Shown here one piece after another: positions 47,298 through 57,433 of a stretch of DNA of 64,000 nucleotides (its first letter is position 1; every line of letters starts with the position of its first letter). Both the position numbers and the translations under genes were made by a program. Below the pieces are notes generated by a model that saw only the letters and a list, made by a program, of their open reading frames with translations, did not search any database and was not told the DNA's origin. The stretch is from Spongiactinospora sp. TRM90649 (GTDB lineage: Bacteria > Actinomycetota > Actinomycetes > Streptosporangiales > Streptosporangiaceae): contig NZ_JARLTC010000029.1 in the NCBI RefSeq assembly GCF_029382225.1, positions 62,001 to 126,000 of the forward strand, given 5' to 3'.

Positions 47298-48377
47298 ATG
47301 CCCGCCAACCATGCCGAACGACGCGAGCGCGCGGCAGCGCTGCTCCCGGCGGTGAACGCCGACGCGCTCCTGGTCACCAAGCCGGTCAACGTCCGCTACC
47401 TCACCGGGCTGGTCAGCACGAACGCCGCACTGCTGCTGCACGCCGACGGCACGGCGGCGCTGGCCACCGACCTGCGCTACATCGAGACCGCACGGCGGGT
47501 CTGCGCGGACATCCGGGTCGTCCTGGAGCGGGACACCTCAGGCGCCCTCGCCCGGCTCGCCGACCCGGCGCGGCTGGCCGTCGAGGGCCACCACATGCCG
47601 GTCGCCGAGTTCCTCAGGATCGCCGAGGAGGGGGCGAGTGCCGGAGCGGGCGCTCCCGAGCCGGTCTCCGGCCTGGTGGAGGGCCTGCGGGTGGTGAAGG
47701 ACGAGGAGGAGATCGACTTGATCCGCACCGCCTGCGCGATCACCGACCAGGCGTTCGCCGACGTGCTCGGCGCGATCAGGCCCGGCGTCACCGAGCGCGA
47801 GATCGCCCGCATGCTGGAGGGGCGGATGCTGGAGCTGGGCGCCGACCGGCCCGCCTTCGACTCGATCGTCGCCGCCGGTCCGAACGGCGCCGTGCCGCAC
47901 CACACGCCCACCGACCGGCCGGTGGCCGCCGGGGAGCTGGTCACCATGGATTTCGGCGCCCTGCACGCCGGGTATCACGCCGACATGACCAGGACGGTCG
48001 CCGTCGGCGCGCCCGCCGGCTGGCAGCGCGAGCTGTACGACCTGGTGCGCGCCGCGCAGCGCGCGGGACGTGACGCCGTGAAGCCCGGCGCGACCGTCCA
48101 CGACGTGGACGCGAGCGCCCGCGAGGTCATCGAAACGGCAGGGCGGGGCGAGCACTTCGGCCACGGTCTCGGGCACGGCGTCGGCCTGGAGATCCACGAG
48201 GTGCCGTTTCTGGGCCCTGGCAAGCCCGGTAGGATAGAGGATCGAGTTCCGATCACCGTCGAGCCGGGGGTTTACCTTCCCGGCAAGGGCGGGGTTCGCA
48301 TCGAGGACACGCTCGTGGCACGCGTCGACCGACCGGAGCTCCTCACCCACACGACCAGAGAGCTGCTGATCCTGTGA
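47298..48377 (+). CDS. M24 family metallopeptidase (Xaa-Pro aminopeptidase/dipeptidase type)
   Basis: A 359-residue cytoplasmic peptidase. A creatinase-like N-terminal domain (about 1-125, [20 protein letters not shown]) precedes the pita-bread catalytic domain with all five metal ligands: [17 protein letters not shown] (two Asp), [15 protein letters not shown] (His), [10 protein letters not shown] (Glu) and [10 protein letters not shown] (Glu). It removes residues next to proline. It lies directly upstream of efp, a common arrangement and functionally apt because EF-P rescues ribosomes at proline runs. The ATG at 47298 has no ribosome site but a correctly spaced -10 element. Confidence 0.93.
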   Translation: MPANHAERRERAAALLPAVNADALLVTKPVNVRYLTGLVSTNAALLLHADGTAALATDLRYIETARRVCADIRVVLERDTSGALARLADPARLAVEGHHMPVAEFLRIAEEGASAGAGAPEPVSGLVEGLRVVKDEEEIDLIRTACAITDQAFADVLGAIRPGVTEREIARMLEGRMLELGADRPAFDSIVAAGPNGAVPHHTPTDRPVAAGELVTMDFGALHAGYHADMTRTVAVGAPAGWQRELYDLVRAAQRAGRDAVKPGATVHDVDASAREVIETAGRGEHFGHGLGHGVGLEIHEVPFLGPGKPGRIEDRVPITVEPGVYLPGKGGVRIEDTLVARVDRPELLTHTTRELLIL

Positions 48378-48414
48378 CAAGCGGGGGCGGCAGCCGTACG
48401 CAGGAGACAAGCGA

Positions 48415-48975
48415 GTGGCGACGACCAACGACCTCAAGAACGGCATTGTGCTTCGGCTGGACGGCGGCGAGCTGTGGACGGTCGTGGAGTTCCAGCACGT
48501 CAAGCCCGGTAAGGGTGGCGCGTTCGTGCGCACCAAGCTCAAGCACGTCCTGTCCGGCAAAGTCGTCGACAAGACCTTCAACGCCGGCGTGAAGGTGGAA
48601 GTGGCCAACGTCGACAAGCGTGAGATGCAGTACTCCTACCCGGACGGCGACGACTTCGTGTTCATGGACACCGAGACCTACGACATGGTCCAGGTGCCGA
48701 GGGCGACCGTCGGCTCGGCCGCCGACTACCTGCTGGAGAACATGCTGGCCACGGTGGCGTTCAACGAGGGCGTGGCGCTCTACGTAGACATGCCCGCCGC
48801 CGTCGAGCTGACCGTCTCGCACACCGAGCCGGGCCTGCAGGGCGACCGCTCCACCGGCGGCACCAAGCCGGCCACCCTGGAGACCGGCGCGGAGATCAAG
48901 GTGCCGCTGTTCATCACCACCGGCGAGAAGGTCAAGGTCGACACCCGCACCGGCGACTACCTCGGCCGCGCCTGA
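48415..48975 (+). CDS. efp: Translation elongation factor P
   Basis: A 186-residue three-domain OB-fold protein that relieves ribosome stalling at polyproline. The KOW-like N domain has the loop [18 protein letters not shown], whose lysine (in PGKGG) is the tip that reaches the peptidyl-transferase centre. No EpmA/EpmB-type modification genes are nearby, consistent with actinobacterial EF-P that often acts unmodified. Domain III ends in [24 protein letters not shown]. The GTG at 48415 has GGAGA at 48402-48406. The stop overlaps the nusB start by one base (TGATG). Confidence 0.97.
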   Translation: MATTNDLKNGIVLRLDGGELWTVVEFQHVKPGKGGAFVRTKLKHVLSGKVVDKTFNAGVKVEVANVDKREMQYSYPDGDDFVFMDTETYDMVQVPRATVGSAADYLLENMLATVAFNEGVALYVDMPAAVELTVSHTEPGLQGDRSTGGTKPATLETGAEIKVPLFITTGEKVKVDTRTGDYLGRA

Positions 48976-49385
48976 TGACAGCTCGGGGCAAGGCCCGGCG
49001 CCGAGCACTTGACATCCTCTTCGAGGCCGAGCTGCGCGGTGAGGATCCCGGCAAGATCCTCGCCGAGCGGCTGGAGCGGGCCGAGCCGCCCGTCAACGAG
49101 TACACCGCCACGCTGGTCGAGGGCGTGGTGCGGCACCGCGCCCGGATCGACGAGCTGATCTCGACCTACTCCGAGGGCTGGAGCCTGGACCGCATGCCGG
49201 CGGTCGACCGCAACGTGCTGCGCGGCGGGTCCTACGAACTGCTGTGGATGCCCGGCGTCCCCGAGGGAGTCGTGATCAGCGAGTGGGTCCATCTGGCCTC
49301 CGAGCTGTCGACCGACGAGTCTCCGCAGTTCATCAACGGCATCCTGGCCAGGTTCAAGGAGCTCAAGCCGAGCCTCAGCCTGTGA
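48975..49385 (+). CDS. nusB: Transcription antitermination factor NusB
   Basis: A 136-residue all-helical RNA-binding factor for rRNA antitermination and maturation. Family features are RGKARRRALDILFEAELRG, the long helix with TATLVEGVVRHRARID, MPAVDRNVLRGGSYELLWMP and FINGILARFKEL. The ATG at 48975 shares one base with the efp stop. In many actinomycetes efp-nusB leads into the pyr operon; here a methyltransferase gene follows after 85 nt instead. Confidence 0.96.
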   Translation: MTARGKARRRALDILFEAELRGEDPGKILAERLERAEPPVNEYTATLVEGVVRHRARIDELISTYSEGWSLDRMPAVDRNVLRGGSYELLWMPGVPEGVVISEWVHLASELSTDESPQFINGILARFKELKPSLSL

Positions 49386-49470
49386 GCCCGATGCGACGGG
49401 AAGGGCGCTCCCCGGCGTAGGCTGGCCTGACTGGACGTTCCCGGTGCGGGGGCGCGGTCAAGGGAGGACT

Positions 49471-50238
49471 GTGACGTTGCGGACGGATGGTGTCACCCGG
49501 CAGCCGGCGACGCCGGCGGCGCGGACCGCCGTGCTGTGGGGCGCGTTGCGCGCGGTGCTGGCGGAGCGGACCTCGGCCACCGGGCGGGAACGGCTCGACA
49601 TCATCGACGCCGGGGGCGGCACGGGCGGCTTCGCCGTACCGCTGGCCGGTCTGGGTCACGCGGTCACCGTGGTCGATCCGAGCCCCGACTCGCTGGCCGC
49701 GCTGGAGCGCCGCGCGGCCGAGGCGGGCGTGGCGGTGCGCGCGCTGCAGGGCGACGCCGCCGACCTCGGCGACCTGCTCCCCGAGGGCGCCGCCGATTTG
49801 GTGCTGTGCCACAGCGTGCTGGAGTACGTGGACGATCCGTCGGCCGCGCTGCGCGCGGTGGCCCGGCTGCTGCGGCCTGGCGGCGTGGTGAGCCTGCTGG
49901 CCGCCAACCCGGTCGCCACGGCGCTGCACCGGGCGCTGACCGGGCGGTTCGACGAGGCCAGGCAGGTCCTGGGCGACACGCAGGGGCGCTGGGGCGACCG
50001 CGACCCCACTCCGCGCCGGTTCACCCGTGAGGAGCTGGGCGCCCTGCTCGCCGCCTCCGGGTTCACCGTGGGCGACGTGCACGGCGTCCGGGTGTTCGCC
50101 GACCTGGTCCCGAGCCGTCTGGTGGACGGCGAGCCCGGCGCCGCCGAGGCCCTGGTCGCCCTGGAGGAGGCCGCCGCCGCCCATCCGGTGCTGCGCGAGA
50201 TCGCCACCCAGACCCACCTGCTGGCGACCCGGGGGTGA
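49471..50238 (+). CDS. Class I SAM-dependent methyltransferase
   Basis: A 255-residue soluble methyltransferase. Motif I is IIDAGGGTGGFAVPLAGLG, motif II is VTVVDPSPDSL, and motif IV is ADLVLCHSVLEYVDDP, followed by VARLLRPGGVVSLLAANP. The acceptor is not identifiable from sequence. The GTG at 49471 lies 3 nt after AGGGAGG, rather close; TTG at 49477 would be better spaced and would shorten the protein by two residues. It is followed by dinB, which has its own promoter. Confidence 0.88.
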   Translation: MTLRTDGVTRQPATPAARTAVLWGALRAVLAERTSATGRERLDIIDAGGGTGGFAVPLAGLGHAVTVVDPSPDSLAALERRAAEAGVAVRALQGDAADLGDLLPEGAADLVLCHSVLEYVDDPSAALRAVARLLRPGGVVSLLAANPVATALHRALTGRFDEARQVLGDTQGRWGDRDPTPRRFTREELGALLAASGFTVGDVHGVRVFADLVPSRLVDGEPGAAEALVALEEAAAAHPVLREIATQTHLLATRG

Positions 50239-50277
50239 ACCCGGCACGGCGTGAGTAGACTCGAACACCCGTTCGCC

Positions 50278-50283
50278 TAGGAT
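50278..50283 (+). promoter_or_regulatory. -10 element (TAGGAT) of a probably leaderless dinB transcript
   Basis: TAGGAT matches TANNNT and ends 6 nt before the GTG at 50290. I did not find a clear LexA-type (GAAC...GTTC) site near it; the GAAC and GTTC at 50263 and 50271 are spaced too closely for the usual SOS box. Confidence 0.5.
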
Positions 50284-50289
50284 GGTGCC

Positions 50290-51528
50290 GTGTCCCGGAA
50301 GCAGCAGGTTCCCAGGGTCGCCGCGATCCGGCCGGCCGACGACACCGGCTGCCCCATCCTGCACGTCGACATGGACGCCTTCTACGCGAGCGTCGAGCTG
50401 CTCGAACGCCCCGAGCTGACGGGCACCCCGGTGATCGTCGGCGCCGCCGGGGCCCGCGGCGTGGTGCTCAGCGCCACCTATGAGGCCAGGAGATACGGCG
50501 TGCACTCGGCGATGCCGATGACACGCGCGATGCGCCTGTGCCCGCACGCCACGATCATCCCGCCCAGCCACGGTAAGTACTCCGAGGTGTCCAGGGGCGT
50601 GATGGAGATCTTCCATTCGGTCACCCCCCAGGTGGAGCCCATCGCCTCCGACGAGGCGTTCCTCGACGTCGGCGGCGCCCGGCGCAGGCTGGGCTCCCCG
50701 GCCGGGGTGGCCGCGCTGATCCGCGCCCAGGTGGCCGAGCGTTTCGGCATCACCTGCTCGGTCGGGGTGGCGAGCAGTAAATTCGTCGCCAAGCTGGCGT
50801 CCCGCCAGTGCAAGCCGGACGGCATGCTGGTGATCCCGGCCGACGGCGTGGTCGAGTTCCTGCACCCGCTGCCCGTGGGCGCGCTGTGGGGGGTCGGCGA
50901 CCGCACCGAGGAGGCGCTGCTCCGCCTGGGCATCAGAACCGTCGGCGACCTGGCCCGGGTGCCGGTGGCCACGCTGCGGCGCGAGCTGGGCCACGCGGCG
51001 GGCGGTCATCTGGCGGCCCTCGCCTGGGGGCGCGACGAGCGCGAGGTCACCCCGCACGTCCCCGACAAGAGCATCGGCGCCGAGGAGACCTTCCAGGCCG
51101 ACGTGGACGACCCCGAGGCGATCCGGCGCGAGCTGCTGCGCCTGTCGGAGAAGGTCGCCGCGCGGCTGCGCGCGGGCGGTCATGTGGGCCGCACGGTGAG
51201 CGTCAAGCTCCGCCGGGCCGATTTCACCACGATCACACGCTCCCGCACGCTGCGTGAGGCGACCGATGTCGCGCAGGAGATTTACGTCACAGCCTGCGGA
51301 TTGTACGCCGCGGCGGGGCTCGACCGGGTGCGCCTCCGGCTCGTCGGAGTGCGGATGGAGAACCTCCTGGCGGCCGAGGCGGCCGCGCGTCAGCTTACCC
51401 TTGGAGAACGAGAGTCCGGCTGGAGGGAGGCGGAACGCGCGATGGACAGGGCGGTCGCGAGGTTCGGACCGGGGGCCGTGCGCCCGGCCTCGCTGGTGCG
51501 GCCAAAGTTTGATGGAATGGATCTATGA
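50290..51528 (+). CDS. dinB: DNA polymerase IV (Y-family, DinB)
   Basis: A 412-residue translesion polymerase. Palm motifs are LHVDMDAFYASVELLERP and the catalytic SDEAFLDV; the finger region is GVVLSATYEARRYGV, with the thumb helix-hairpin-helix around LWGVGDRTEEALLRLGI and the little-finger domain to the end (about 250-350, VSVKLRRADFTTITRSRTL). No C-terminal beta-clamp motif (QLSLF-like) is obvious; RQLTLGE near 373 is a possible one. The GTG start is set by the upstream -10 element. Confidence 0.94.
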   Translation: MSRKQQVPRVAAIRPADDTGCPILHVDMDAFYASVELLERPELTGTPVIVGAAGARGVVLSATYEARRYGVHSAMPMTRAMRLCPHATIIPPSHGKYSEVSRGVMEIFHSVTPQVEPIASDEAFLDVGGARRRLGSPAGVAALIRAQVAERFGITCSVGVASSKFVAKLASRQCKPDGMLVIPADGVVEFLHPLPVGALWGVGDRTEEALLRLGIRTVGDLARVPVATLRRELGHAAGGHLAALAWGRDEREVTPHVPDKSIGAEETFQADVDDPEAIRRELLRLSEKVAARLRAGGHVGRTVSVKLRRADFTTITRSRTLREATDVAQEIYVTACGLYAAAGLDRVRLRLVGVRMENLLAAEAAARQLTLGERESGWREAERAMDRAVARFGPGAVRPASLVRPKFDGMDL

Positions 51529-51675
51529 CGTCACCTCCGGTTTGGTCTACGTTGGACGTTTTCTTTCGCCCGCGTCTACAGCCTCGTATTCTGGGGATAA
51601 CCGACCGCGAGGTTCGGACACCCCGTGTCGTCCGTTGCCGTCTTCCCCGTCCTGGGGCCGTCCTTGGGAGGCGCC

Positions 51676-52089
51676 GTGCCGCTCTCTGAGCACGAGCAGC
51701 GCCTGCTCGAACAGATCGAGCAGGCCCTCTACGCCGAGGACCCGAAGTGGGCCAATACCGTTCGAATCCGCGATCCACGCAACCACTACAAGCGCCGCCT
51801 GGTGAAGGCATCCATCGGGTTCCTTCTCGGCGTGGTCCTGCTGATGGTCGGCGTGGTTTCGCAAATCATCCTGCTCGGTGTCGGCGGCTTCGTGGTCATG
51901 CTCCTGGCGTGTCTATGGGGCCTGTCCAGTTGGAAGAAGATGAACGGGTTCGGTGACGCCACGGCGCCACAGGCCGGCCAGCCGGGGGCGGCGCCCCCAG
52001 GCGGGGCGGCCGGGCGGCGCGGCGGGCAGCGGCCCGGTTTCATGGAGCGCATGGAGGAGCGCTGGCGTCGTCGTCACGACGATCGCTGA
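51676..52089 (+). CDS. DUF3040 family small membrane protein
   Basis: A 137-residue actinobacterial protein of unknown function. The conserved N-terminus VPLSEHEQRLLEQIEQALYAEDPKW is diagnostic of DUF3040. Two membrane helices follow (SIGFLLGVVLLMVGVVSQII and LGVGGFVVMLLACLWGL), then a Gly/Ala/Pro-rich cytoplasmic tail ending in a very basic MEERWRRRHDD. Such genes usually lie near the division and wall cluster, as here. The GTG at 51676 has GGGAGG at 51666-51671. A -10-like TATTCT at 51587-51592 lies upstream. Confidence 0.88.
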   Translation: MPLSEHEQRLLEQIEQALYAEDPKWANTVRIRDPRNHYKRRLVKASIGFLLGVVLLMVGVVSQIILLGVGGFVVMLLACLWGLSSWKKMNGFGDATAPQAGQPGAAPPGGAAGRRGGQRPGFMERMEERWRRRHDDR

Positions 52090-52097
52090 GCGGTCCC

Positions 52098-52118
52098 GCC
52101 CGGCACGCGGAGCCGGGC
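52098..52118. terminator. Hairpin after the DUF3040 gene
   Basis: GCCCGGC (52098-52104) pairs exactly with GCCGGGC (52112-52118), with a 7-nt loop, 9 nt after the DUF3040 stop. Confidence 0.55.
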
Positions 52119-52135
52119 ATCTGAGCGCTTTCCGA

Positions 52136-52165
52136 GACCCGAGCGGGCGATTCGCCCCTCGGGTC
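52136..52165. terminator. Second hairpin between convergent genes
   Basis: GACCCGAG (52136-52143) pairs with CTCGGGTC (52158-52165), and inside GGGCG pairs with CGCCC around a 3-nt loop, leaving a single bulged C. The 13-bp stem can act in both directions. Confidence 0.6.
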
Positions 52166-52269
52166 CGATGCGCTCTCCGGCGTGCGCGCGTACGGGCGCT
52201 CACCCCTGTTCGACCTTGAAACCTCCGTAGAGAACCCCATGGAATCCTGCGGAGACCCGCGAGCACACC

Positions 52270-52301
52270 GATGGCCGCCCCCCTTCCCGGGAGCGGCCAT
52301 C
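52270..52301 (-). terminator. Hairpin terminator of the tgpA-DUF58-MoxR operon
   Basis: GATGGCCGC (52270-52278) is the exact reverse complement of GCGGCCATC (52293-52301). It lies 13 nt beyond the stop of the minus-strand transglutaminase gene. Confidence 0.65.
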
Positions 52302-52313
52302 CGCGTCGTTCGC

Positions 52314-54752
52314 TCAGCTCGTCCGGCGGACCCGGAGGTTCTCCAGCCGGTCGAAGCCGTCCATCACCCGCCCGCCCAGCGCGCGCAGCCGGCGCAGGGT
52401 GGACGGCGGCAGCAGCACCGCCCTGATCCGCCGCCCCCGGGAGACCTTGGCGGCCAGCGCCCGGCGCACCCGGTGCAGGTCCTCGCCCAGCGGGCGCTGC
52501 TCGCCGGGATCCCTGGCGAACATCATCCGCTCGGCGGCCCCGGAGATCCGCTCGATCGCCGCCGTGGACAGCGCGTCGAACCCGTATTCGCGGACCAGCC
52601 TGCGGGTCAGCGCCCTGGGCGTCTCGCTCGGCTCGCGGCTCAGCCCGTAGTCGAGCAGGGCGTCGTCGAACTCCGCCCACGCCGCCGCCACCGGGGAGAC
52701 CTGCCGCCGCCCGGTCCTGACCTCGGCCGGGGCGCCGCCCGGACCCCCACCGCCGTCACCGGACGCGGCCTCGGTGGCCGGCCTGGCCACCACCCGCAGC
52801 CTGCGCCTGCGCAGGACCACCCGCAGGGCGGCCGGGATCAGCACGATCAGCGCCAGCACCAGCGCGCCCAGGCCGAGCCTGACGGCGAGCGGGGTGCTCT
52901 GCTCCTCGGCGGGCAGCGGGCCGATGGTGCCCTCCCGGTCGATCAGCGCCGGGTTACGAGGCGTGTTCGGCCCGCCGCTGGGGGTGCCTGCCGGGTCGGT
53001 CTCGCTGCCGGTCGGCCCGGGGGAGGAGGTCGTCGGGCCGGGTTCGTCGGCCGGCGGGCGGGTGTAGTCGGGCACCCGTGCCGTGCCTTGCCCGCCGCTG
53101 CCCGAGGGCGTGGGCTCGAAGGCGAGCCAGCCCACCCCTTCGAAGTACAGCTCCGGCCATGCGTGCATGTCGTGGGTGCCCACCTGCCATCTCCCGCCGC
53201 CCAGCGAGGTGCCGCCGGTGTAGCCGGTCGCCACGCGGGCGGGGATGCCGAGGGTGCGGGCCATCACCGCCATCGCGGCGGCGAACTGCTCGCAGTAGCC
53301 GACCCTGCTGACCGTGATGAAGTCGAGCAGCGCGGAGTTGCTGTGCCCGCTCTGGGTGGAGAGGTTGTAGGTGAAGTCGCCGTCGCCGGTGAACCACTCC
53401 TGGAGCCGCACCGCCTTCTCGTAGTCGCTGCGCTTGCCGTCGGTGACCATCTCGGCCTGCCTGCGCACCTCCGGCGGCAGCGACTCGGGCAGCCGCAGGT
53501 AGCGGTCGGCGACCTCGGGGTCCGGCGCGGGCGCGGCCTTCAGCGTCTCCGGGCTGGGCCGGGGCTGCCTGCTCACCACCCGGTAGGAGAGGCCGCTGGC
53601 GTAGTCGCGCGTGGAGAAGACCATGAGGGTCGACTTGTCGGCGCGCCAGTCGCCCTCGGCGGTCACCCGCACCGCCGGGTACGGCAGCGGCAGGAACTGC
53701 AGTTCGTCGTCGATCTCCTCGCTGATCCGGATGTCGGTCCACGACTCCGTCACCGGCACGGTCGGCCCCTGCCCTGGCGGCTCGGGGAGCGTGCCCCGGT
53801 CCACCCTGTTGTCCGGGCTTCCCGACGGGTTCGACATGGTCCACACGTCGCCGTCGAACGTGTCCAGCGACCACATCCGCAGGTAGCGCGGGACGTCGTC
53901 GTTGTTGACGTAGGTCAGCACGGTGGCGTTCTCCGGCAGCGTGAGCTGCCCCTTCAGTCCCACGATGGGGTTGGGGATGCTGATCGTGTTGCCCTCGCCC
54001 TTGCCGTCGCCCGAGCCGATCCCGAAGGTGAACAGCGGATTCGGGTCGAGGGTGGGCAGCAGCGCGGGCACCAGGACGGCCAGCGCGATCGCGGTCACCC
54101 CGATCCGCTTGCCGGACAGCCGCAGCGGCCCGCCGGGCCCCGCAGGGCGTACCGCGCCCCGGGTCCTGCGGACCAGCACGGCCCGGCCCCAGTGCCCGAT
54201 CCGCTCACGCCCGTCGGCCAGCAGCAGCCCGGTGAAGCCGAGGGCGGCCAGGATGAACGCGGGCCAGGGCAACTGATCGGTGATGATCTCGGCGGGCACC
54301 ACGAACAGCGCCAGCAGGGGCAGCCCGGCCAGCGCGGCGCGCCGCAGCCGTACGGCGAGCAGGTCCACCAGGATCGTGATCAGCCCGATGCCCACGGTGG
54401 TGAACAGCACGATCGACTCGTTGGCGGGCACCGGGGGCGCGAAACGCTGGATGTCGGAGTAACCGGTGGAGATCAGTTTCGCCAGCGCGGCCACGGAGTC
54501 GATGGTGGGGAAGACCCGCGCCCACGCCTCGTCTCCGGTGAAGGTCGTGGTGAGGTAGATCCACAGCCCGGCGACCTGGGCCGCGGTGGCGAGCCACACG
54601 GGAAGGGCGAGCGAGGAGGCGCCCACGCCCACGGCCACGATGACGATCACCGCGCCGATGGTGCTCAGCAGCCACTGGCCGCCGTCGAAGAGCTGGTAGA
54701 GCGTGGTGGCCACGGCCAGGGTGGACAGCCCGGCGGCGATCGGCAGTCTCAT
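52314..54752 (-). CDS. Transglutaminase-like membrane protein (TgpA family)
   Basis: An 812-residue protein. About six membrane helices occupy residues 1-230. An extracytoplasmic part includes a transglutaminase-like core (about 400-560) with the triad carried by VGYCEQFAAAMAVMARTLG (Cys near 484), THDMHAWPELYFEG (His) and WLAFEPTPSG. A Pro/Gly/Ser/Thr-rich linker, a final membrane helix (LGALVLALIVLIPAALRVV) and a basic cytoplasmic DUF4129-like domain complete it. With DUF58 and MoxR it forms a three-gene unit widespread in actinomycetes; the substrate is unknown, possibly an envelope protein. The ATG at 54752 overlaps the DUF58 stop as ATGA. Confidence 0.92.
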   Translation of the reverse strand: MRLPIAAGLSTLAVATTLYQLFDGGQWLLSTIGAVIVIVAVGVGASSLALPVWLATAAQVAGLWIYLTTTFTGDEAWARVFPTIDSVAALAKLISTGYSDIQRFAPPVPANESIVLFTTVGIGLITILVDLLAVRLRRAALAGLPLLALFVVPAEIITDQLPWPAFILAALGFTGLLLADGRERIGHWGRAVLVRRTRGAVRPAGPGGPLRLSGKRIGVTAIALAVLVPALLPTLDPNPLFTFGIGSGDGKGEGNTISIPNPIVGLKGQLTLPENATVLTYVNNDDVPRYLRMWSLDTFDGDVWTMSNPSGSPDNRVDRGTLPEPPGQGPTVPVTESWTDIRISEEIDDELQFLPLPYPAVRVTAEGDWRADKSTLMVFSTRDYASGLSYRVVSRQPRPSPETLKAAPAPDPEVADRYLRLPESLPPEVRRQAEMVTDGKRSDYEKAVRLQEWFTGDGDFTYNLSTQSGHSNSALLDFITVSRVGYCEQFAAAMAVMARTLGIPARVATGYTGGTSLGGGRWQVGTHDMHAWPELYFEGVGWLAFEPTPSGSGGQGTARVPDYTRPPADEPGPTTSSPGPTGSETDPAGTPSGGPNTPRNPALIDREGTIGPLPAEEQSTPLAVRLGLGALVLALIVLIPAALRVVLRRRRLRVVARPATEAASGDGGGGPGGAPAEVRTGRRQVSPVAAAWAEFDDALLDYGLSREPSETPRALTRRLVREYGFDALSTAAIERISGAAERMMFARDPGEQRPLGEDLHRVRRALAAKVSRGRRIRAVLLPPSTLRRLRALGGRVMDGFDRLENLRVRRTS

Positions 54753-56001
54753 GACACGCCTCCCACGTGCGCCCGGCCCGCGCGGGCGGCGGCCTCCGGC
54801 CAGACCGAGGCGATGGACGTTCCGGCGGGCAGGCGCGCGACCCGCCAGCCGTACCCGGCGAGCACGGCCCTGGTCTGCTGGTACTGCTCGCTCTCCGGTG
54901 CGCCGGGGTCCTCCCACACGGCGGTGTCGAGCAGCACGGCGACGCCGGTGACGCTGCCGTGCCGCAGCCGGGCGAGCGGGGTGACCTCCTCCGGCCGCAG
55001 GCCGCCGAGCACCGCGACGATCAGGCCGTCGCCGCCGCCCTGGCGCAGCGCGTTGATCCCGAAGTCCAGAGTGCGGGTCTGGCTCTGGCGCACCACGGCC
55101 AGGGTGTCGAGCAGCGCGTGGCTCAACCCCGTGTCGGTGAGGTGCTCGGCCCCCTGGTCGGTGACCAGCCGCAGGCCCAGCCCTTCGTGGGCAAGGTGGA
55201 CCCCGATGGAGGCGGCGGCCGAGACGGCGATCTCGAACGAGGACCGGGGGCCTTCGCCCCGGTGGGCGATCCTGCGGGTGTCGAGCAGCAGCGCGCCCCG
55301 GCTCTGCCACTGCTGTTCCTCACGGCGCACCATCAGCTCGCCGTACCTGGCGGTGGAGCGCCAGTGCACCCTGCGCAGGTCGTCGCCCTGGCGGTACTCG
55401 CGCGGCGCGACGTCGTCGTCGCCGGCCGCGGCCACGCTCCTGGTACGGCTGTCGCCGCCGCCCGTCCACTCGCCGGACAGCCGGACGTGGGGGAGCGGCA
55501 CCACCTGCGGCATGACCACCAGCGTGTCGCTGATGGTGAACCCCCTGGCCAGTTCGACCAGCCCGAAGGGGTCGGTGATCCGTACCGACAGCGGCCCGAT
55601 CGGGAACCTGCCCCGCAGGTCTGAGCGCACCCGGTAGTCGATCTCGCGAACCCCGTGCGGCTCGACCCGGTCGAGCACGAACCTGGGCCGCGCGCCCAGC
55701 GCGTAGGGCACGGTGTCCTCGATCAGCAGCAGCCCGGTCGGCAGCCGCGTCACGTTCTCCAGCCGCAGCGTGACCGTGGCCTCCGCGCCGACCTCGGCCC
55801 GGTTCGGGTCCAGACGGCGCGCGCAGCTCAGCCGGTAACGCGTGCGGGCGACGACCAGCGCGGCGAGCAGCGGCAGCGTGACGATCAGGATGCCGATGCG
55901 CAGCAGATCGTGCTCGCCGAGCAGGACGGCGCACAGCAGCGCCGCGATCCCCGAGGCGAGGAACGACCTGCCCCGCGAGGTCAGCGCGGCGAGTCCGGCC
56001 C

Positions 56002-56005
<4 letters not shown>
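54749..56005 (-). CDS. DUF58 domain membrane protein
   Basis: A 418-residue protein. Two membrane helices (about 12-58, including GILIVTLPLLAALVVA) are followed by a beta-rich region with LRGRFPIGPLSVRITDPFGL and the DUF58 signature REYRQGDDLRRVHWRSTARYGELMVR. The rest folds like a VWA domain (ALLLDTRRI...) without a full metal site. DUF58 proteins pair with MoxR ATPases, and the signature histidine/tryptophan block is intact. The GTG at 56005 overlaps the MoxR stop, and its own stop overlaps tgpA. Function is unknown beyond this association. Confidence 0.9.
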
Positions 56006-57006
<1,001 letters not shown>

Positions 57007-57341
57007 CGGGCCTCCATGAGGGTGGTACGGCATGCCCCCGCGCGGGCGCTTTTGCGAGGGCCTTGCGTTTCTTTTCCATTGTGTGTACAGACACTACGTT
57101 GCCAGGGGTTCCCCGGCGACTTTTACCGGTTTCAACGGCTATTGCGGCTTTGTCGACGGCTTCCCCACCTCTCTCCACCACCGCCCTCCACCGCGGCCCG
57201 CATTCGCCGTGTGAAGGGTTATTCCGGCGCGCGACACGCCACGCCGACACGCGGGGGCGCCGCACCCCCGCTCCACTCCGCTCCACCGCTTTGAACTGCG
57301 AAAACGTCAGAGAAATGGCGAGGACACACGGCGACGATTAG

Positions 57342-57369
57342 TTGACGGTGGGGAGAAGTGGAGTATGGT
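57342..57369 (+). promoter_or_regulatory. Promoter of mraZ and the dcw cluster
   Basis: TTGACG (57342-57347) and TATGGT (57364-57369) are separated by 16 nt and match -35 and -10 elements. The predicted start near 57376 gives a leader of about 58 nt carrying GGAGG (57421-57425). The promoter is interleaved with the TGGNG repeats. Confidence 0.6.
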
Positions 57370-57383
57370 GGTGCGCAGTGGAG
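57349..57383 (+). repeat. MraZ-box array: four TGGNG repeats at exact 10-bp steps
   Basis: TGGGG (57349), TGGAG (57359), TGGTG (57369) and TGGAG (57379) lie exactly 10 bp apart and overlap the -10 element. In E. coli MraZ represses its own promoter by binding TGGGN direct repeats spaced in the same way, so autoregulation of this operon is strongly suggested. Confidence 0.75.
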
Positions 57384-57433
57384 GGCCGGTGATCTAGTAC
57401 CGAGCGCTCTGCTGGGCGCGGGAGGTGAGGCCG

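Larger units (their letters stand above)
57007..57433. promoter_or_regulatory. 427-nt divergent regulatory region between the MoxR operon and mraZ
   Basis: No gene is supported here; the short open frames lack ribosome sites and family likeness. The right part holds the mraZ promoter and its repeats. The left part contains an A+T-richer stretch (57055-57160) with a minus-strand -10-like TAGTGT (57091-57096) that could serve the MoxR operon. On the minus strand TGGNG-type units recur at 10-bp steps: TGGAG 57281-57285 and 57271-57275; TGGAG 57186-57190, TGGTG 57176-57180 and an imperfect AGGTG 57166-57170. Confidence 0.55.

Noticed and set aside
50263-50275. LexA box before dinB
   Set aside because: GAAC and GTTC are present but too close together for the usual actinobacterial SOS box (GAAC-N4-GTTC).
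52182-55637. 1,151-codon open frame on the + strand
   Set aside because: Antisense to the transglutaminase and DUF58 genes; composition is Arg/Gly/Pro/His-rich without domains, while the minus strand carries the catalytic triad and DUF58 signature.
57032-57341. Small open frames in the gap before mraZ
   Set aside because: No ribosome sites or conserved features; the gap is better explained as a divergent regulatory region.
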